Of a stretch of 17,106 bases of DNA, positions 6,947-13,758 are shown piece by piece. The stretch spans positions 1 through 17,106 of the forward strand of contig JBLHKW010000119.1 of NCBI GenBank assembly GCA_047618565.1, read 5' to 3'. A model generated the notes under the pieces. It was not told the origin of the DNA. It saw only the letters and a list, made by a program, of their open reading frames with translations, and searched no databases. The stretch comes from JBLHKW01 sp047618565. Lineage in GTDB: Bacteria > Planctomycetota > UBA1135 > GCA-002686595. Each line of letters opens with the position of its first letter. Position 1 is the stretch's first letter. The position numbers and the translations under genes are program-made.

Positions 6947-8842
6947 TCACAATCCGCGCAGGACGAAGTTGCGCCAGATCACGTTGCCCTGTGCTACCAA
7001 TGTGAGCGTGGTCGCCGGGCCGGTCAACTCCAGCGCGGCCAGCTTGATGGACGGCAGGCTGGATCCCTCCGGCCCGATCTGCAGCCGTACTCCGACGCTC
7101 TCCGAGTCGATGCGGAACGGAATCCACTTGCCCCGTTCAAAGGACATGGTCTCGGGCCCGACGCTGTCGCTGGAGACCCGGCCCTCACCCTCCGGCTGGC
7201 TCACAACCCAGCTAGCCGCACCTTTGCGATCGACCAGGTTCACCGCGAGCTCGAGCGCCCGACCGCCAGCGAAACCGATGCGCAAGCCGCCCCGGAAAGT
7301 CGAATCCTTGGGCTGTCCGTCGATGGGAAACACGCGGACCTCACCCGTCAACTGCCACGAGCCACCCGGAACGTGGCGGGTCGCTGTCGCCACGCCCGAC
7401 GCGATATGGGCCATGGGCTGGGAGTAGTCCGCGCTGAACCCCTTCCAGACATCGGTCGGGTTCGTTTTCCATCCATTCAGGAGCTGTTGCTCGTCCTCCC
7501 AACCCGCGAATAGAGTGGTCTCGCTACCGGGCGTAAGCGCCGGAGCCTGCCCCCCAGGTTGCTCCATCTCATCTGCGCTGGACGCATCCGCCGGTGGCAC
7601 GATCACGGGCGCTTCGATCGGCCTGGCCTGGCTCCCCGGCCCGACCGTCGGATCCCCCGGTGCCACAGTCCTGGACCCGGGCCCGACGAACCACGTTGTC
7701 GCGACAGCCACCAGCGCCAGGGCGCCCAGCACTCCGACCAGCCTGCCGCGGCGTACGGACACGGGCGGAGCCTCGGGCAGCGCGAGCTCGGCATCGATGC
7801 GCGCGATCAATTCCGCGTAGCTCTGGGGTCTCCGCTCGCGGTCGCCGTCCATCATGCAATGAACGAGCTCCGCAACCCCCGGCGCGATGCCCGGGACATC
7901 CGCCCGGATATCGGGAGCGGGCTCCTGCGCCTTTTTCTTGAACACCTGCAAGGGGCGCAAGCCGCGATAGGCCGACTTGCCGGCCAGGGCAAAATAGAGG
8001 ACGCAGCCCAGGCCGTAGATGTCGGCGCGATGATCCACCGAGTCCGGGTCGTCGAACTGCTCCAGGGCCATCGTCGCGGGCGTACCCATGACGGATCCCG
8101 GCACGGTCAACCTCGCCTGTCCGTCCTGATCACCGGTTACGCGCGCCAGGCCCAGATCGGCCAGCTTCGGCTGGAGCGCCGACCCGTCGCCGCCGTCAGC
8201 GCGGCACGCTTTTAGCAGCACGTTCTGCGGCTTCACGTCGCGGTGGATCACGCCGTTCCCCAGCGCGTACTCCAGAGCGCCGGCCACATCACGAGCCAGC
8301 TCGAGCGCCTCACGCGTACCGAAAGCACCCGAGGACTGGATGCACGCCGCGAGGTCCGGGCCGTCGATGAACTCCATGGTGATGAAGCAGTGGCCGTCCG
8401 CGCTGATCCCGGCGTCGTAGCAGGCGACGACCGAGGGGTGCTGCATACCTGCCAGGAGCCTTGCCTCGCGTCGAAACCGATCCGCGAAATTCGCGTTCGC
8501 GCCGCTCGCGAGGACCTTCACGGCCACATCACGATCCACGTAGGTCTGCCGCCCGCGATAGACCGTGCCCTGCCCGCCCTGGCCGATGACCGCGCCCAAA
8601 GTCACCCCCGGAATCTTGGGCAATGAGCCCGCAACGGGCACGCCCGACGTCATGTGCCGGGTGGCGGGGTCAGCGCCATCGGGATCCAGCTGCGCCGCCG
8701 CGTCGATCGCGGGCAACATCAAGTCGAGCCGCGGCGCGCCCGAGACCGCCTCCCCGAAACGCTCGCCAAAGGTCGTGTAGTCCTCAGCGGGATCCGGTTC
8801 CTTCGGATCCTCAACCGGTCCGTGGTCGTCCTTCGGTGCCAT
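6947..8842 (-). CDS. Transmembrane Ser/Thr protein kinase with extracytoplasmic domain
   Basis: 631 residues. An 80-residue N-terminal extension precedes a Hanks-type kinase domain (about 80-352). It has Gly loop GQGGQG (87-92), VAVK with Lys109, Glu126 of helix C, the catalytic HRDVKPQN (His200, Asp202, Asn207) and the metal motif as DLG (Asp229). The activation-segment end reads GTPATMALEQ where most bacterial relatives have GTPAYMAPEQ; Glu261 is kept, the Tyr and Pro are not. One membrane helix (about 368-386) leads to a Pro-rich linker and a C-terminal extracytoplasmic domain (about 443-631) that looks beta-rich (LFAGWEDEQQ, SWQLTGEVRVFP, IRIGF-type strands). This resembles a jelly-roll/concanavalin-like ligand-binding fold, but that is inference. 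Catalytic residues are complete, so activity is likely. The start overlaps the upstream stop as TGATG, implying translational coupling with the MORN-redoxin gene. Confidence 0.93.
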   Translation of the reverse strand: MAPKDDHGPVEDPKEPDPAEDYTTFGERFGEAVSGAPRLDLMLPAIDAAAQLDPDGADPATRHMTSGVPVAGSLPKIPGVTLGAVIGQGGQGTVYRGRQTYVDRDVAVKVLASGANANFADRFRREARLLAGMQHPSVVACYDAGISADGHCFITMEFIDGPDLAACIQSSGAFGTREALELARDVAGALEYALGNGVIHRDVKPQNVLLKACRADGGDGSALQPKLADLGLARVTGDQDGQARLTVPGSVMGTPATMALEQFDDPDSVDHRADIYGLGCVLYFALAGKSAYRGLRPLQVFKKKAQEPAPDIRADVPGIAPGVAELVHCMMDGDRERRPQSYAELIARIDAELALPEAPPVSVRRGRLVGVLGALALVAVATTWFVGPGSRTVAPGDPTVGPGSQARPIEAPVIVPPADASSADEMEQPGGQAPALTPGSETTLFAGWEDEQQLLNGWKTNPTDVWKGFSADYSQPMAHIASGVATATRHVPGGSWQLTGEVRVFPIDGQPKDSTFRGGLRIGFAGGRALELAVNLVDRKGAASWVVSQPEGEGRVSSDSVGPETMSFERGKWIPFRIDSESVGVRLQIGPEGSSLPSIKLAALELTGPATTLTLVAQGNVIWRNFVLRGL

Positions 8843-10548
8843 CAGTACGCGGGCCCGGTCTCTTCGAGTTTCTTGAACAGCAACTCGACCGACGGCCGGT
8901 CAGCTTCGTGTTCACCGATATACGCGAAGCGCACGATTCCTTGCTCGTCGAGAATGAACGTCGACGGGACCACCTTATCGCCCTCGAGGCCCATCTTCTT
9001 GCCGACGATGACGTCCTGTTGATAGAGCAGGCCGTATGGAGGAAGGTCCGTGTCTCCGAAGCTCTGGCAACTGCGCTTGAAGGCCGCCAGGGCCTCCTTG
9101 CTCCCCGGGTAGAGCACCATCAGGCGCGCATCGAGTTCCTCGAAGCGCTCGAATGCACCGGCGTCACACAGGGCGATCGTCTGCTCCGTGCAGTAGATGC
9201 ACACACCTCCGCCAAATCCCTTCAGAACCACCAGAACGACCCTTTGCCCGCGCAGGCTCTCCAGGTCGACGGCGACGCCGAACGGGTCGATGTACTCGGT
9301 CAAGGGCAGACGCTTGCCGACGAAGTCGCTCGCCCGGTCCAGATCGCCGACAGGATCCGCTTCGGTCGACTTGCCCGGGGCGCGCCTGCTGTAACGCGAC
9401 ATGAGCTCGGAAGCATCGACGTCGATATTCGTGAAGATCTCCAGGAAGCGCTCTGCCTCGGCGCGTTGACGCTCCGTCCACGGCTGCACGTTCACCGGGA
9501 CCCCCGGCTCGTTCTGGACCTCTGCAAGCTGTTCCTCCGAAACGCTATCCTGCACCGCGAGGGGAGCCTCGAGGACGGAGCCAGGGTCCAGGTCGGACGA
9601 GGCCTCGGCAAGCCAGCGACCAAGCGCCGGACCCAGGTCGGCGGGGTCCGCAAGACTCGCGTCCGACCACTCGCCCACGAACGGCACGGACGGACTCTCC
9701 CCCGACGCGCTCCAGAGACCCTCGCCGGTTGCGCTCCACACGGACCATTCACCGGTCGGCCGCCCGCCGGCAATCACGCCCGCCGCCAACCGGTCTCCGT
9801 TGGCGTCGAACACGACACTGGGCCCCGCGATCACGCCCTGCTCGAACGCGGCCTGTAGACGCGCCTGTCCGCTCCGATGCTGCACCAGCCAGAGGCCCTG
9901 CTTCTCGCTGCCGCGCAGCAGTCCCTCGCGGCGCACGGTTCCGTCGGACCACTCCTCGGAAACGACCTGCAGGCCGTCCTCGAGCCCGAAGTCTCTATCC
10001 GAGGGCGCGCCCGCCTCATCCCAAAAACTCCACACGCCGACCTTCTGACCCTCGAGAAACCAACCCTCGGCCTGTGCGCTGCCGTCCGGATGCCAGTAGG
10101 TCCAGCGATGGGATTGAAGGCCATCCTGGAAGTGCCCGCGTTGCGTGCGCTGTCCGCGCTTGTCCCAGAAGAGCCACTGCCCGAACTCGCGCCCTTCGTG
10201 GAAGTAACCCTGTGCCTTGGGGGAGCCGTTGGCATGCCAGTAGCGCCAGAGACCGACGCGACGCTCATGGGCAAAGGTGCCTTCGTATTCCTTGTTCCCG
10301 TTCGGGTGCAGGTAGACCCAGGGTCCGTCCTGCACGTCATCCTTGTAGCTTCCGAACGCGCGCTTCTGGCCCGAGTCGCCGTAGAAGATCCACTCACCCT
10401 GCTGCAGCCCACCGGCCACCTTCCCGCTACCGCGGGAGAAGCCTTCAACCCAGCTGACGAGGCCATCGATCTGACCCGTGACCGCCGTCACGACCGCGCA
10501 GGACGTCAGCGCGGCACCAGCCAGGCACGCGATACGGAGGTGTCTCAT
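8842..10548 (-). CDS. Lipoprotein fusing MORN/YwqK-like repeats to a thioredoxin-fold (AhpC/TSA-like) domain
   Basis: 568 residues. The signal peptide MRHLRIACLAGAALTSC has an LTSC lipobox (Cys17), predicting a lipid-anchored exported protein. Residues about 50-290 are MORN/YwqK-type repeats of exactly 24-residue period: GEWIFY (51), GPWVYL (75), GLWRYW (99), GQWLFW (123), HRWTYW (147) and GVWSFW (171), then a degenerate unit. Phase shifts by one and continues at GLWLVQ (218), GPSVVF (242) and GEWSVW (266). A linker rich in Glu/Asp/Pro follows. Then comes a peroxiredoxin/redoxin-like domain (about 408-568) with RVVLVVLKGFGGGVC, a CIYC redox pair (Cys450/Cys453), Cys461 and Cys494, VVPSTFILDEQGIVRF near the end and a final GPAY. 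It probably performs thiol/peroxide chemistry at the envelope, with the repeats as a binding or spacing surface. The stop overlaps the kinase start, so the two are likely one operon. Confidence 0.88.
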   Translation of the reverse strand: MRHLRIACLAGAALTSCAVVTAVTGQIDGLVSWVEGFSRGSGKVAGGLQQGEWIFYGDSGQKRAFGSYKDDVQDGPWVYLHPNGNKEYEGTFAHERRVGLWRYWHANGSPKAQGYFHEGREFGQWLFWDKRGQRTQRGHFQDGLQSHRWTYWHPDGSAQAEGWFLEGQKVGVWSFWDEAGAPSDRDFGLEDGLQVVSEEWSDGTVRREGLLRGSEKQGLWLVQHRSGQARLQAAFEQGVIAGPSVVFDANGDRLAAGVIAGGRPTGEWSVWSATGEGLWSASGESPSVPFVGEWSDASLADPADLGPALGRWLAEASSDLDPGSVLEAPLAVQDSVSEEQLAEVQNEPGVPVNVQPWTERQRAEAERFLEIFTNIDVDASELMSRYSRRAPGKSTEADPVGDLDRASDFVGKRLPLTEYIDPFGVAVDLESLRGQRVVLVVLKGFGGGVCIYCTEQTIALCDAGAFERFEELDARLMVLYPGSKEALAAFKRSCQSFGDTDLPPYGLLYQQDVIVGKKMGLEGDKVVPSTFILDEQGIVRFAYIGEHEADRPSVELLFKKLEETGPAY

Positions 10549-10554
10549 GCCAGC

Positions 10555-10560
10555 AGGATA
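10555..10560 (-). promoter_or_regulatory. -10-like box TATCCT 6 nt before the MORN-redoxin start
   Basis: On the - strand TATCCT is followed by GCTGGC and the ATG at 10548. There is no Shine-Dalgarno. The spacing fits a leaderless start. No clear -35 is seen. Confidence 0.35.
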
Positions 10561-10570
10561 GCGAAACAGC

Positions 10571-10632
10571 TAGCCCGGGTCGCGCAAGAGCCGCTCCCGG
10601 GCCCGACCGGCGGACAGGCCCGTGCCGGGCTA
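10571..10632. promoter_or_regulatory. Inverted repeat TAGCCCGG...CCGGGCTA between divergent genes
   Basis: Perfect 8-bp arms at 10571-10578 and 10625-10632 flank 46 GC-rich bases. They lie between the -10-like boxes of the MORN-redoxin gene and the cytochrome lipoprotein gene. It could be an operator pair or a DNA hairpin, but in such GC-rich DNA it may be chance. Confidence 0.25.
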
Positions 10633-10636
10633 TGGT
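10631..10636 (+). promoter_or_regulatory. Weak -10-like box TATGGT upstream of the cytochrome lipoprotein gene
   Basis: This is the most promoter-like hexamer in the gap, and would give about 75 nt of leader before the ATG at 10716. It is a poor match and has no -35, so it is tentative. Confidence 0.2.
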
Positions 10637-10715
10637 AGATTCAGACTCAAATCCTCCATCTATTCGGCCCCGTTCACGAGCGTTCGCTGGTCAGCAGCGC
10701 GCCCCGGCAACTCCC

Positions 10716-13289
10716 ATGCGCCAACAAACGACCCTGCTCGCCTTCGCCCTCGCGCTTCCGTTTTTGGGATGCAGCAGCGGGCTCGGGAACAACATCGACT
10801 GCAGCTCGTCCACGGTCGGGTCGCGAAGCGGAAACCTCACGACGGGACTCTTCTTCGGTTTCACGTTGCGGCAGCCGGTAACGGACCATGCCGCGGCGGG
10901 TGGCCTGATCCCGGGATCCACGAGCCTGCGTGATCGCAACGTCATCTTCTACGCGTTCGAGAGCGCGTCGCCAGCAGATGACGCAGGCGCGCCCGGGGCG
11001 GGTGCGCGCCTCGACCGGGACGGGCATGCCGACCCGAACGGGCAGGCCGACGTATTCGTCGCCGCCGTGGTTGGTGAGGCCATTGACACGCGCGCGTTCA
11101 GCTACTCGCTTGCAGGGAAGTTCCGGCATGCGCGCTGCACGTCATGCCACAGCCTGGCCGAGGCGGACACTACCGTGTTTCCGATAGACGGCGATCACCC
11201 TGGATTGCCGGCCGGCGACCCCGGACTGCAAGATGTGCAGGAGAGCCCGACTAACCTGTGCATGAAGTGCCACCGCTTCGCACTCGATGCTCTGCCCGAC
11301 CAGGGCTCCCCGCTCAATTTCGCGTGGCGCAATCCGCCGGTCTCACTCGGGGCAGATTTCCGCAAACTCACGACAGGCCAGATGGCAGAGCGCGCGCGCA
11401 CCGCAAACGACAACCACTTCGAGCGCGACCGCCGCGTCACCTGGGCTCTCAGTTCAGGGATTTTCACCCAGATCTCGCCCGGCTACGCGGACAACCCGTT
11501 CGATCCCAACGCAACCGGGTTCGTCACCGGCGGGGCGGATAATGACTGGGATGGCGCGACAGAGGCCTTCGACAGCGATGGACGTCGGCGCCTCATCCCC
11601 GGCGGCAGAACAGCCTTCTTGACCGAAGCGGAAGCCTTTCGATGCGGAGGGCCGACGGACACGCGCGCGGCCATCGCAGACGTGGCGCTCGTCAGTCGCC
11701 GCTCGGATGTCGCACAGTCGGGCAGCGGAACGTCGACCCAACCCGACCTGACGTACGTCCCGAATGACGCCTACGTGCCCGGTGGCACTGGCTCTGCCGG
11801 CACGCTCTACGTGGCCTTCACCTCTGATGCAAACGACCTCGTAACCGGCGTCGTGGGGTCCCTATCGCAGGTTTATCGCGCACGCTTCGACGTGCGCATC
11901 CGATCGGACGGCAGGCTGGACCTGGTCTACGGGACCACCGAACTGGTCTCGAACGCGGGTGCAGCGGGCGGCAACCAGGACTCCGACTCACCGTCGATCA
12001 GCCTGCTCGGCGACCGCATCGCCTTCGCCTCACGCGCCACGGACATCGACCTGCTCGGCCCGCCGATCCAGCAGATCTACGTAAGAGACCTCGCCAACGA
12101 CACGATCGAGCTCGTGAGCACGGGCGGCACGCTCGACTCTTCGTCACCCGTCATCGATCCGAGCGGCACGGTGGTGGCGTTTGTGAGCCGGTTCCACTTC
12201 GACGGCGGCTCCCCGCTGGGTCTGGACGACGTCTACTACGCTGAACTCCGAGATCCGATCACCAGCGGCGTGATGTTCGTGCGCCGAGCGAGCCGGCCCA
12301 ATCCCGCCGGCGGTAGCGACAACACTGGAGCCAGCCGTCAGCCGGAGGTCATCCGAAACGCAGACGGTGAGATCCTGGTGGCCTTCGCTTCCACGAACGA
12401 CCTCGACACCGCCACCCTGGGCGACCCGGTCCCGGCCGAGAACGTCTACCTGCACCGTGACAATCTGGGCATTCGCTCGACGGCCCTGGTGAGCATCGCC
12501 CAGAACGCGCTCGGTGCCACCGAACTCCCTGACGGATCCTCGAATGCTCCGGCCTTCGTCGGCGGCCCGGATCGACTCCTGATCGAGACCTCCGCCACCA
12601 ACCTGGACTCGGCCTTTTTGCTGCCGCCGGATCCGACGTTCGGGGCGAGCGCCTTCGCGAGCGGCGATGAGAACGGTGCGACAGACGTCGTGATGCTGAC
12701 CGGCTTTCTGTCCGGCGCGGGCACGGTGCGCGGCGAGGCCATCAGCGTGAGCCCCGCGGGGGCCTTCGGAGATCGAGCGTCCGTGGCGCCCCTGGCCGGA
12801 AGCTTCGCGCTTCCCGCGGCCTCGGCACCGAGCAGGTACCTGGGCTTTGCCGGTCTACGGACCCTCGCCCGAAACATCGGCGCCGCCGACAACCACGCTG
12901 GGCTGGCGCCCGCCGATGCCACGCCCTGGCTCTCGTTCATCGACGACCAGGTCATCCCGCAGGGTCCCTTCGCTGCGATCTGGTCCTTCCTGGGGCCGAA
13001 GTGCCTGAGCTGTCACAACGAAGGCTTCGCAGACAACAGCTTCTCCCTCGGCAACGGCAATCCCCACACGGCCTACGAACGGCTGATCAGCGGGACCACC
13101 AACGACGGTCTCTGCGCGAACGAGCCCTACGTCGTTCCCGGAAACCGAGCGCTCAGTGTTCTGCAGCAGCTTCTTACCAACACGTCCGTGTGTGGAATCC
13201 AGGTCATGCCGCCACCGACGTCGCCGGCGTTGTCGTCCGCCGAGATCGACGCTGTCGGAGCCTGGATCGACGCGGGCGCACCGGAATAG
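10716..13289 (+). CDS. Large triheme c-type cytochrome lipoprotein with TolB-like beta-propeller
   Basis: 857 residues from the chosen ATG, which opens a lipoprotein signal (MRQQTTLLAFALALPFLGCSS, Cys19 in an FLGC box). An in-frame ATG at 10632 would add 28 polar residues that spoil the signal. Two CxxCH haem motifs lie near the N-terminus: CTSCH (141-145) and CMKCH (182-186). Residues about 300-740 contain propeller-like repeats typical of TolB/WD40-like proteins (YVAFTSDAND, DRIAFASRATDIDLLG, QIYVRDLANDTIELVS, TVVAFVSR, ILVAFASTNDLDT). A third motif, CLSCH (763-767), opens a C-terminal cytochrome c-like domain of planctomycete type that includes a CGIQVMPPP segment and ends in an AVGAWIDAGAPE helix. 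Covalent haem and export imply a role in extracytoplasmic electron transfer; the substrate is unknown. It is divergent from the MORN-redoxin/kinase unit. Confidence 0.85.
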   Translation: MRQQTTLLAFALALPFLGCSSGLGNNIDCSSSTVGSRSGNLTTGLFFGFTLRQPVTDHAAAGGLIPGSTSLRDRNVIFYAFESASPADDAGAPGAGARLDRDGHADPNGQADVFVAAVVGEAIDTRAFSYSLAGKFRHARCTSCHSLAEADTTVFPIDGDHPGLPAGDPGLQDVQESPTNLCMKCHRFALDALPDQGSPLNFAWRNPPVSLGADFRKLTTGQMAERARTANDNHFERDRRVTWALSSGIFTQISPGYADNPFDPNATGFVTGGADNDWDGATEAFDSDGRRRLIPGGRTAFLTEAEAFRCGGPTDTRAAIADVALVSRRSDVAQSGSGTSTQPDLTYVPNDAYVPGGTGSAGTLYVAFTSDANDLVTGVVGSLSQVYRARFDVRIRSDGRLDLVYGTTELVSNAGAAGGNQDSDSPSISLLGDRIAFASRATDIDLLGPPIQQIYVRDLANDTIELVSTGGTLDSSSPVIDPSGTVVAFVSRFHFDGGSPLGLDDVYYAELRDPITSGVMFVRRASRPNPAGGSDNTGASRQPEVIRNADGEILVAFASTNDLDTATLGDPVPAENVYLHRDNLGIRSTALVSIAQNALGATELPDGSSNAPAFVGGPDRLLIETSATNLDSAFLLPPDPTFGASAFASGDENGATDVVMLTGFLSGAGTVRGEAISVSPAGAFGDRASVAPLAGSFALPAASAPSRYLGFAGLRTLARNIGAADNHAGLAPADATPWLSFIDDQVIPQGPFAAIWSFLGPKCLSCHNEGFADNSFSLGNGNPHTAYERLISGTTNDGLCANEPYVVPGNRALSVLQQLLTNTSVCGIQVMPPPTSPALSSAEIDAVGAWIDAGAPE

Positions 13290-13301
13290 GGCCCGATCGG
13301 A

Positions 13302-13318
13302 CGGCCACTACACGGCCG
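13302..13318. terminator. Possible weak hairpin after the cytochrome gene
   Basis: CGGCC and GGCCG with a 7-nt loop lie 12 bp after the stop, in the gap before a convergent gene. There is no T-tract; the call rests mostly on position. Confidence 0.2.
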
Positions 13319-13372
13319 GACTCGATCCCGGCCAGCTCAAGGGCTCGCTCGCCCTCACCGACGATGCCTGGT

Positions 13373-13675
13373 CTACACCTCGCTCAGTCCGAGTGTCTCG
13401 CCTGCGTCCGGTCCGGCCTCGGCTTCGATCAGTCTGCGCACCGACTGCAGGTGTTCCCAGGCCAGGTGCTTGCGTTGGTACTTATTGAACAACACCTCGT
13501 GGAGCTCCACCAGATCCTCGAGTAGCGGCCGATCATGGGTGGTCCATTCCTCCTCGCCCTTGCAGCGCGAGGTCAGGGCCCACTTTGCACCATGGAACTG
13601 CGCGCGCACCTCGCGCGAGCGCCCGTCGGCCGTGCGAGTCTTCCAGCCATGGAGGTTGCGCGTGCGGTTCGACAT
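13373..13675 (-). CDS. Small conserved-looking soluble protein, unknown function
   Basis: 100 residues from the Met chosen here; longer in-frame starts at 13690 and 13777 exist. The N-terminal half is basic and beta-like (MSNRTRNLHGWKTRTADG, EVRAQFHGAKWALTSR). The second half is helical: RPLLEDLVELHEVLFNKYQRKHLAWEHL, then RRLIEA. From memory the VLFNKYQR segment with a following W/YEH resembles short hypothetical proteins of planctomycetes, but I cannot name a family. The start at 13675 is chosen because a TATGCT box lies 10 nt upstream, and the conserved-looking part begins there. It is divergent from hemW with only 83 bp between the starts. Its sequence is protein-like (clear amphipathic helices) and unlike a chance frame. 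Confidence 0.65.
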   Translation of the reverse strand: MSNRTRNLHGWKTRTADGRSREVRAQFHGAKWALTSRCKGEEEWTTHDRPLLEDLVELHEVLFNKYQRKHLAWEHLQSVRRLIEAEAGPDAGETLGLSEV

Positions 13676-13685
13676 GGTCGAGCAG

Positions 13686-13691
13686 AGCATA
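13686..13691 (-). promoter_or_regulatory. -10-like box TATGCT 10 nt before the small-protein start
   Basis: On the - strand TATGCT precedes the ATG at 13675 by 10 nt, giving a leader of only a few bases. The fact that it overlaps an alternative ATG (13690) argues against that longer start. Confidence 0.3.
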
Positions 13692-13742
13692 CTTCCGGGC
13701 ACACCCACTGTCACCGCGCCGGGCTTCGCGACGCATTCCGGG

Positions 13743-13748
13743 TACAGT
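13743..13748 (+). promoter_or_regulatory. -10-like box TACAGT 10 nt before hemW
   Basis: TACAGT precedes the hemW ATG at 13759 by 10 nt, without a Shine-Dalgarno. It faces the TATCGT-type region of the divergent small gene, so the 83-bp gap is probably a double promoter. Confidence 0.35.
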
Positions 13749-13758
13749 AGTGGGCGCC

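Noticed and set aside
8623..9858. 411-residue + strand frame opposite the redoxin and kinase genes
   Set aside because: No domain or signal; it covers the well-supported peroxiredoxin-like and kinase coding on the other strand.
8842..10548. YwqK-type toxin-antitoxin antitoxin as an explanation of the MORN repeats
   Set aside because: The protein is exported, fused to a redox domain and has no toxin-like neighbour; the name would mislead.
10632..10715. 28-residue N-terminal extension of the cytochrome lipoprotein
   Set aside because: It would bury the lipoprotein signal peptide and overlaps the likely -10 region; ATG 10716 is preferred.
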